From Haemonchus contortus (taxonomy: Eukaryota > Nematoda > Chromadorea > Rhabditida > Trichostrongylidae): a stretch of 64,000 bases of DNA. The stretch's first letter is position 1. Each line of letters starts with the position of its first letter. The stretch spans positions 14,196,967-14,260,966 of the forward strand of contig LS997562.1 in assembly GCA_000469685.2 (NCBI GenBank), in the 5' to 3' direction. The position numbers and the translations under genes were made by a program. Of this stretch, positions 57,699-64,000 are shown piece by piece. Under the pieces are notes generated by a model, which ran no database searches, was not told the DNA's origin, and saw nothing but the letters and a program-made list of their open reading frames with translations.

Positions 57699-58673
57699 CT
57701 TTTTTTCAGGAACAACCAAGAATAGCGACCGCTGCTTGAGCCAAGCAGCTTAACACAGTTCATTTAAGAATACAGCAAAAAGTCTTACTGAAAGGATTCG
57801 CCTGGTGTCTGCTTCGAAAAACTGCGTCATAAATAGGGGAATAAATTCTAGAAAAGAAAAAAGACCCAAAAAGGGCCCAGCGGGGTGGGGGGAGAAAAGA
57901 ATTTCGAAGAAGTAATCCTTCGAGCATGTCACATTGCGAGTTGCGGAAAAGGGTGGCTAGAGAATAAAGTTTGATCCGCCCCATACCGCCATACTTCGGC
58001 TTCGAACATGATTCAAAACCTTCCAGGAATGACCCTCAGCACCACCTGCGTAGCATGGAACTGGACTCTCACACGTATGATTTTGACGATTGAATATTTA
58101 AAGTTCTGTCTATATCGGTACGATGCTGTGGGCATCCTCCTGTTTTGCCCTGTAGTTGAAAAAAAATTTCAAGCCATTCAAAAATTTCACTATCTGACTT
58201 CTTCGAAAATCGGGAGTTCTATCCACTGACCGCTGCTGAGCTCCCATATCCCCCTGGGGAAGTTAAAGTTTTTCTAGTAATATGTATTTTTCCTTGAAGC
58301 TCGAGAAGCTTCAGAGGGAAATCCTCTAGTGCTCATCGGCTGATCATCGTTAACCTCCTTCGGTTACAAATCTATTTCTATTTTTTATACTGCAATAACG
58401 CCATTGCAGGATAGAGCCAATGACTGGCGAGCAGCCAAATGAGCCATTTTCAATGGGGTCTTTAGTGAATGAATCTACAAATGGCTCGTAATTGCTGCAG
58501 CAAAAAACCGCGAAGCTCACCTTGGAGCGTATTCTTTTAGAGCTTATCCTAACAGTAAGAGACCCATCTAGCTTGTCAATTTACTTGCTCAACTCCTGTG
58601 TTTTCTCAGTAACCATAGTCCTTCTTTCTTGAAGCTGAAGCTGTCCACCTGCCTCCACACTCTTCTTCAGTGT
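57699..58673. other. nothing recognised
   Basis: Short frames only. Confidence 0.3.
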
Positions 58674-58920
58674 TGGGCGGAGGTGGTGTAGTGACAAGTG
58701 GCGCACTTCGCACATGCACGGTCAGAGGTTCGAATCCTGGATTGATGCCCATCTAGGCCCTAGGACTGACTTGTACATCGGCTGGACACTGCAGGTCATT
58801 GCATAGGCCACATACGCATCCAATACACCACTACGATTCCGAATGGAAGTCGAATGCATGGGCGCATCCCTTAAACGGGATTGTTTAACCGCCCCAAGAC
58901 TTTATCCTTTTATCCTTTAA
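58674..58920 (+). repeat. tRNA-SINE family, copy 8, best tRNA-like head
   Basis: GGCGGAGGTGGTGTAGTGAC head with an A box at 58684-58694 (one mismatch) and a perfect B box GGTTCGAATCC at 58727-58737, spaced 32 nt as in RNA polymerase III tRNA promoters. The middle has lost about 65 bp (the TCGTCTGGGAGGATAAAAGC module). Tail ACTTTATCCTTTTATCCTTT. Confidence 0.88.
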
Positions 58921-59154
58921 TTCAGTTTTTCATATGTACAAAATATTATGGAGAGAAAGGATGAAGTCACCAATTCGCTACCTTAATGTCAACAATGTGG
59001 ACAAAACAGCCTGGAAAAGGAACCTTTAAAAACAAACAGGCTATGTTCTGTGGAATATTCACATAAACATACTCACCTTGTCATTGTGTGGGAAAAAAAC
59101 GGAATTTTTCAAAAAATGTGCCCGTGGCATGATTGTTTTTAAGTATTACATGCT

Positions 59155-59475
59155 GGGAGGAGGTGGTGTAGGGGAGACGGGCGTTAGGAACGATTTTGGA
59201 TAATCGATTTGCCGCGCGCGGCTGTCGCGAACCATTCACGCCGTTATTACAGCTCTAGCGTTCTTCATACAGCTTAATCGATATGCGATCATTATTTTAT
59301 GCATAATTCTACTATTAGTACTTTTGTTCTTGTATTTCTTACCTACTGCTGCATCCTGCTACACTTCTTCGCGCGCGACGCCCCTCTCACCGCGACGCGA
59401 GCATTTCGTTCCTAACGCACCACACCCCAATGGTGAAGTGGCCCGTAGTTCAGGCATCGAATTCCCGAGGAATGT
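59155..59475 (+). repeat. tRNA-SINE head split by a MULE-like MITE, copy 9
   Basis: GGGAGGAGGTGGTGTA at 59155-59170 and the continuation AAGTGGCCCGTAGTTCAGGC plus CATCGAATTCCCGAGG after 59436 are one SINE head interrupted by the element at 59171-59428. Confidence 0.65.
59171..59428 (-). mobile_element. MULE-like MITE (GGGTGTGGTGCAGTAGG family), copy 3
   Basis: About 258 bp, inverted relative to its neighbour at 59541. Ends GGGGAGACGGGCGTTAGGAA and TTCCTAACGCACCACACCCC. The 9-bp flanks (about 59163-59171 and 59430-59438) agree at 7 of 9 bases. Confidence 0.75.
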
Positions 59476-59540
59476 CCACCCAGTACAGCCTTGCTTTCTT
59501 CCGCATGATTCTAATCAGGTTTGTAAGGGTGGATGAAAGG

Positions 59541-59794
59541 GATGTGGTGCAGTAGGAACGAAATTGTCGCGTCGCGGCGTGAGAGACATCGCGCGCGAAG
59601 GAATGTAGCAGAATGCAGCAGCAAGTAAAAAAATACAGGAACAAACGAAATAACAGTAGAGTAATGCCAAAAATAATAATCGCATAGCGATTGAGCTCTG
59701 TGAAGAGCTCTAACTGCTATAACGAAGCAAATGGTCCGCGACAGCCGCGTGCGGCGGATCGATTACACAAAACCGTTTCTATTGCCCGTCTCTC
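59541..59794 (+). mobile_element. MULE-like MITE (GGGTGTGGTGCAGTAGG family), copy 4, with 9-bp duplication
   Basis: 254 bp. Starts GGATGTGGTGCAGTAGGAAC and ends TTCTATTGCCCGTCTCTC. Flanked by the exact direct repeat GGATGAAAG at 59532-59540 and 59795-59803. Non-coding. Confidence 0.85.
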
Positions 59795-59816
59795 GGATGA
59801 AAGCATTGCTTCATGG

Positions 59817-59945
59817 ACGGTTTGTGTAGGCTGGCCACCGCAAATCATTCTATAGACCACATACGCATTCAAACCGCCACTACGAATCTGGATCTGGATG
59901 AAATCGAATGTGCATCTCAAGCGAGAGCGATCCAAGGAGCTTTAC
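59817..59945 (+). repeat. tRNA-SINE tail fragment
   Basis: GGCTGGCCACCGCAAATCAT, CACATACGCATTCAAACCGC and GAATCTGGATCTGGATGAAA correspond to the 3' half of the SINE. May be the displaced rest of the copy split at 59171. Confidence 0.6.
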
Positions 59946-60020
59946 ATTCTATCTTTTACTTTAAAATATGCTACTGAGCACTACGTGTGTACTTTTGCTG
60001 AGTTTTCAACCTCTTTGTAG

Positions 60021-60318
60021 AGTAAAGGATAAAGTTTATGGTGAAATCAATCCCGTCTGAAGGATGCGTCCCGCACTCGACTTCCATTCAGATTCGTGGT
60101 GGCGTAGTGAATGCGTAAGTGGCCTATACAATGACTTGCGGTGGCCAGCCGATGTACAAGCCAGTGCATTTATTCTCCCAGACGAGTCTGGTACCAATTC
60201 ACCGACCCCGGAGGGATGGAAGGCTTGGTTGGCCTAGGCGGGCATCGATCCGGGATTCGTCTCCCTGACCGTGCGTGCGATATAGTGCGCCACTTGCCAC
60301 CACACCACCTCTGCCCTC
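60021..60318 (-). repeat. tRNA-SINE family, full-length copy 10
   Basis: Minus-strand head GGCAGAGGTGGTGTGGTGGC, B box damaged (GACGAATCCCGG), all middle modules and the tail (AAACTTTATCCTTTACTC) intact. Confidence 0.85.
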
Positions 60319-60380
60319 AACCTCTGTTTAGGAGCGAATAATCACTCTACACTAAAGGAGTCAGCTTCTGTGATAAGTAT

Positions 60381-60432
60381 GCTTTCCCATCCTTCCAGAG
60401 TACTTGAAAATGCTTTGGAAGGATGGGAAAGC
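60381..60432. repeat. short hairpin, 20-bp stem and 12-nt loop
   Basis: GCTTTCCCATCCTTCCAGAG at 60381-60400 pairs with CTTTGGAAGGATGGGAAAGC at 60413-60432, with one G/A mismatch position. Stem does not extend further. No surrounding repeat recognised. Confidence 0.7.
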
Positions 60433-62484
60433 TGTTCAATCCCTATTTGCATTGATGTGGATCACCCAATCACTCCGGAGGAACCTCTTATGCTTATCGG
60501 TTCACCACTAGACCAGTGTGGGACCGGATAACCGCGCCGAATGGAAGTTTTGACTGACCAAGATGAGCACATGTACAGGTTCTGAGTCGCCGATCGCACG
60601 TTCAGCAGCGACGTTACTAGGCACTACGCTACGCCATCCTCGGAACGTAAAGCTGGAATTTTCCACTGCTTCTCAAAGAGCTCGGGACTATTCATTGTTT
60701 TCTGGTAATATTGGTCCTATTGGTACCTCGATGAATCTTTGAGGAAGGGCTGACTTTACCGAATTGTAATGTACTGGGGGGGGGGGGGTGGAGGTGGTCG
60801 GTCTGGTAGTCTGCTTTCTGGGGCTATTCAGGCTCTTGGCTTGAAATCTCTCCATTTGTGAAGCAGTAACATGGGATTCCTTTTGTCAAGCAGTCGGCTC
60901 AATTCTGGCGATTTCACACAAAGGACTAAAATATTGACTGGATACTGCTTACTCTTACACCACCCTCCCCTCCACCTTCCCTCACCTCACTCCCGAACCT
61001 CCCCAAATCCCTTTGCCTAGCTAGTCGGACACCTCGAACATCATCGTAGCATTCCCTCGGTGTCTATTCTGATGATTGCCATCTGTCATATTAGTCATAC
61101 AATCCAATCGTTTCACTTATATAAAATTCATGAGATTGAAAGTCAAAGGAGTAAATATCAATCACCGACCACTTTATGTGGTATAAGCAGCTGGCTTCTT
61201 AGGCATACTAGTATAAATCTAATTGTAATGGCTTAATCATTATTGAAATTTGGATTGGTAGCACTCTAATGAGAGACCCGAGCTTCCTTCAGGACTTCTC
61301 GAGTCAACGGTAATCAGGGCTGGATCTCGCGGCTGGTATGGTGCCTCCGGAAAATAGCCAGAACTATTCTAGTTAAGCCTAAGAGCTTCCTAATGTGGAT
61401 CTCTTTCAATTTTTGCGATGTCTTAAGTGCTTTCAACATAAAAACTCATATAAATTCGGAGCCTAGAGTATTGCTGTCGTTGTGATCCCGGTTGTTCGGT
61501 GGTCTTTATTCCATCAAAATCACACAAAGGGCCAAAACATTCTTTGGATACTGGTTACTTTCACACCTGTCAAACAGGAACCTTCTCGAAACTCCATTGT
61601 CTTCCTGGTCGGTGCTGCTATGGATGTGCTCTCAACAAATCAAAGTTTCTCTATTGCTGTGGGCAGTTATTTTTTTTATAATTTCAACCCAAATCGTAGT
61701 CCCCTTCACTTTTATCATTGGATCAACGGCATTGATCTTTTCTAAATGCATTCAAAAAACCACCTCTACAGCCACTTTCCTATATTTCCTGTGAGAAGCT
61801 AGAGCACGTTCCCAAGCGTCTCGCTCAGAGAGTTGAGTCTGAACTCATGGTCTGATCTCGAGATTGTAATGATGAGGAAATCTCTTGCGTCCGTTCAGAA
61901 CTAATTGCATATTAGGTTTTGTCCCTGTGATTCTGTTACCACTGGAATCCCTCGGCCCTTTTAAACAACCATCCGACGAACAGCTAACAATAAAGTCGCA
62001 GACGTACCTTTGCACTAAACTTCTTTCTCCTGTCGTTTAAAAGGTTCGATTTTTCGGGATTCCTCCGGGTACTTATGAAAGCTGACTTCTGACTTTATTG
62101 GTTCACTCTGAGAGAGCATCAGGCAAGTCGTTTCTCTCGCTATCTCAATTAAGTAGAAGTGAGCAGAAAAAAGATGTCTTTTGAGGAGTGAGCCATGTGA
62201 ACATTTTTAGCCTCTATTCTTTGGCTGATTCATTGCTAGGCGGCTAGAGTCTTGAGAGGTGACTTGATTCATGAGATTTCATAACCGAGTAGAATTGTTA
62301 CACCCCTGACTCCATCAATATGATCTTTTCTTTGAGAGTTTACATGCTCTCCGAAGCTGTGGTCTGAGCGAACGTCCTGTAAGCATTGGGAATCGGTCCA
62401 GGATTCTATCCCCAGACCATCCTGCAGTAATACCCTCTGCAAAACTATTCGAGAACAAAACATCAGGAGTATGTACTACCTCCA
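60433..62484. other. 2 kb with no supported gene; weak internal repeat
   Basis: A G-run is at 60776-60786. Segments near 60900-60960 and 61510-61570 share TTCACACAAAGGxCxAAAA and GGATACTGxTTACT, so they are copies of one unknown repeat. Confidence 0.35.
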
Positions 62485-62690
62485 GCGTCCGAGGACGAAG
62501 TTCGGGGCGATTTGGGCGACTGCGGCGTTCATCATTGGGGCCCAAATTTGAAGTAGAGTAGATTAGAAGGATCATCTGACCCTACTAAACTAATCTACTT
62601 CAAGTTTGTGCCCGAAAATTGGCGTCAGAGTCGTACAAATCGTCACGAACTACGCCGCGCTCGTCCTCAGACGCACGATGTGACCGTTCC
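62485..62690. mobile_element. MULE-like MITE related to the 33559 copy
   Basis: Ends GCGTCCGAGGACGA and TCGTCCTCAGACGC are inverse. The interior TTGGGGCCCAAATTTGAAGT and GACCCTACTAAACTAATCTA matches 33640-33720. Confidence 0.6.
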
Positions 62691-63428
62691 CCAAACATCA
62701 GGGTCAATTCTAAGCTCTCGGGGCTCCTCAGCTGGGAGCTGGGAAAGTCAACCTAGACGGCAAAATTCCTCAAAACGATCACAATGTCGTAGTCTTCTGT
62801 TCAAGGGACCTCCTATTTTTGGCAAATGGACATCTATTGGAGTGCACGCGATCAAATGAGCCATGTGATCTAATTTCCTCGGGGGTGTAAGTTGGTCCGT
62901 CGACGAGTCTGGACCAATTCCTCCAAAATCATCCATTGCTTATCGCATCTCAGTTCGTTTTTAATCAGAGTTCGAATCGTGCCAGCCAAGAATGGATCGG
63001 AAAACGATCCAGTGTAGACTCTGTAAACTGTAATTAATTTCGACTGAGCTGTAAGCCCGAATTTGCTGTTCTAGTACTTTGATAAATCCTATTACTCGGT
63101 GCAGTGCAATTCCTAGTTGATCTTTAATGAAAGGTTTGTTATTATCTCTTATTTATTATTTGTTTTATATCCAAGCTTGAAGTCGCACTACATAGTGCCT
63201 TATTTTCCTTTATTTTACGTTTTTCTCTTTGTACGATTACACGTGTTCGTTGTATTTATTCCGCTATTTAAGCTGGTCCCAAAAGGTTGCATCCTACGTG
63301 TGCCTTAGCAGCATAATGAACATAACATAACATAAAGGTCTGCTTTACCACCAATGAACCTGCACAGTAGGGAGTGAGCTTGAACTGTACAAAAAGAAAG
63401 TCCTCGACGGGTTACCACGTGGACCATA
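62691..63428. other. nothing recognised
   Basis: No supported feature. Confidence 0.3.
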
Positions 63429-63933
63429 CGTTAGCGCACATAAGTGTTCGGCCAAATGTTTCTTCGGTCGTACTTTTCAGTCGTAACCCCTTTCCTACTG
63501 TATCTAATCATGCGAAATTTCAACATGTGTAGCATGGGTGTAGTGTGAATATTTACCATTATTAATCTGCAATCTGATCATGTTCCAGATATCCAAAAGG
63601 GCTTGAACAAAAAATCAACTGGAATTACGAATGATAGTCCTTCTAGGAGTCCTTTCCTTTTTGCCATGTCTTAAGTGTACGAGCACCAATGTCGAACCCA
63701 GAAGAGAGGGAAAACGTACATAAGGTCGGAATAACTGCAGACGACACAAACTTGCTTTTAGCACAGACAAACGCCTCTTCATTAGTATGTGGATATGGCT
63801 GTTTTGCAGTCACATAGTGTTGAAAAGCGTGAAATATGATTCTGTTAATAATATCAAAATTTCATGCGATTTGCTCCACTGAGAAAAAAGTTACGGCAAG
63901 TTAAAGTTGGCCGAATACTTATGAGCGCTACTG
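63429..63933. mobile_element. Tc1-like MITE, about 505 bp
   Basis: Left end AGCGCACATAAGTGTTCGGC (63433-63452) is the diverged inverse of the right end GCCGAATACTTATGAGCGCT (63910-63929). TA flanks both sides (63427-63428 and 63934-63935) and the right terminus reads CAGT inward, as in Tc1 elements. No transposase frame. Confidence 0.65.
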
Positions 63934-64000
63934 TATCTATGATTTCCGTTGAATTCCCTTAAATTTCTTCATGCTTCAGCTACTTCATCAGATACGAGCG

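Noticed and set aside
58674..58745. Candidate tRNA gene from the A and B boxes
   Set aside because: The acceptor stem does not close and the same head is followed by the same body in about ten copies, so it is a SINE head.
63640..63780. Reverse transcriptase palm fragment (TADDTNLLL)
   Set aside because: Short, unsupported by neighbouring motifs, and inside a Tc1-like MITE; probably chance.
1..64000. CRISPR arrays, bacterial operons or prophage
   Set aside because: No regularly spaced repeats, ribosome binding sites or dense prokaryotic coding; introns and nematode transposons show a eukaryotic genome.

Overview
The window reads as nuclear DNA of a parasitic nematode, most likely a strongylid or hookworm relative. 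This is inferred from short phase-consistent introns with TTTCAG-type acceptors, a UBR-1 ubiquitin ligase gene of nematode layout, mariner, RTE and CR1 elements, and a dense MITE and SINE background. No bacterial or organellar signal was seen. Only three host genes can be supported well. The rest is repeat-rich intergenic or intronic DNA.

Left part (1-8.8 kb): the 3' part of a UBR1/UBR2-type E3 ligase gene (ubr-1) runs off the left edge and ends at 5036 on the plus strand. It is followed by a dead mariner element (5858-7439) that carries a younger foldback MITE with a 9-bp target duplication, and by one copy of a MITE family with GGCACAGTTCAC ends.

Gene 2 (8.8-20.4 kb, minus): an 11-exon gene can be rebuilt by hand with matching splice phases at every junction. 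It encodes a secreted, cysteine-rich protein of 329 residues built from EB-like six-cysteine modules. Its introns hold two mariner elements, an RTE retrotransposon relic, an RTE fragment, a 140-bp tandem repeat and a striking SINE palindrome.

Middle (20.4-34 kb): mostly repeats. The main item is an apparently intact CR1-type non-LTR retrotransposon on the minus strand (about 26774-30506, 5' end undefined) with two long uninterrupted ORFs. Its ORF1/ORF2 overlap carries the canonical -1 frameshift heptamer GGGAAAC directly before the ORF1 stop, with ORF2 in the -1 frame and no usable AUG. It is followed by an RTE relic with a deleted polymerase palm, a truncated mariner derivative and a MULE-like MITE.

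Gene 3 (34.1-37.3 kb or beyond, plus): a WD40 protein of the WDR61/SKI8 type in ten exons, with a possible unusual downstream extension.

Right part (38-64 kb): no well-supported host gene. It is a repeat graveyard. A tRNA-derived SINE family (A box TGGTGTAGTGG, B box GGTTCGAATCC) recurs about ten times in the window. There are two related MULE-like MITE families, one copy with a perfect 9-bp duplication and one inserted into a SINE, plus a 262-bp foldback, a Tc1-like MITE at the right end and a LINE relic.
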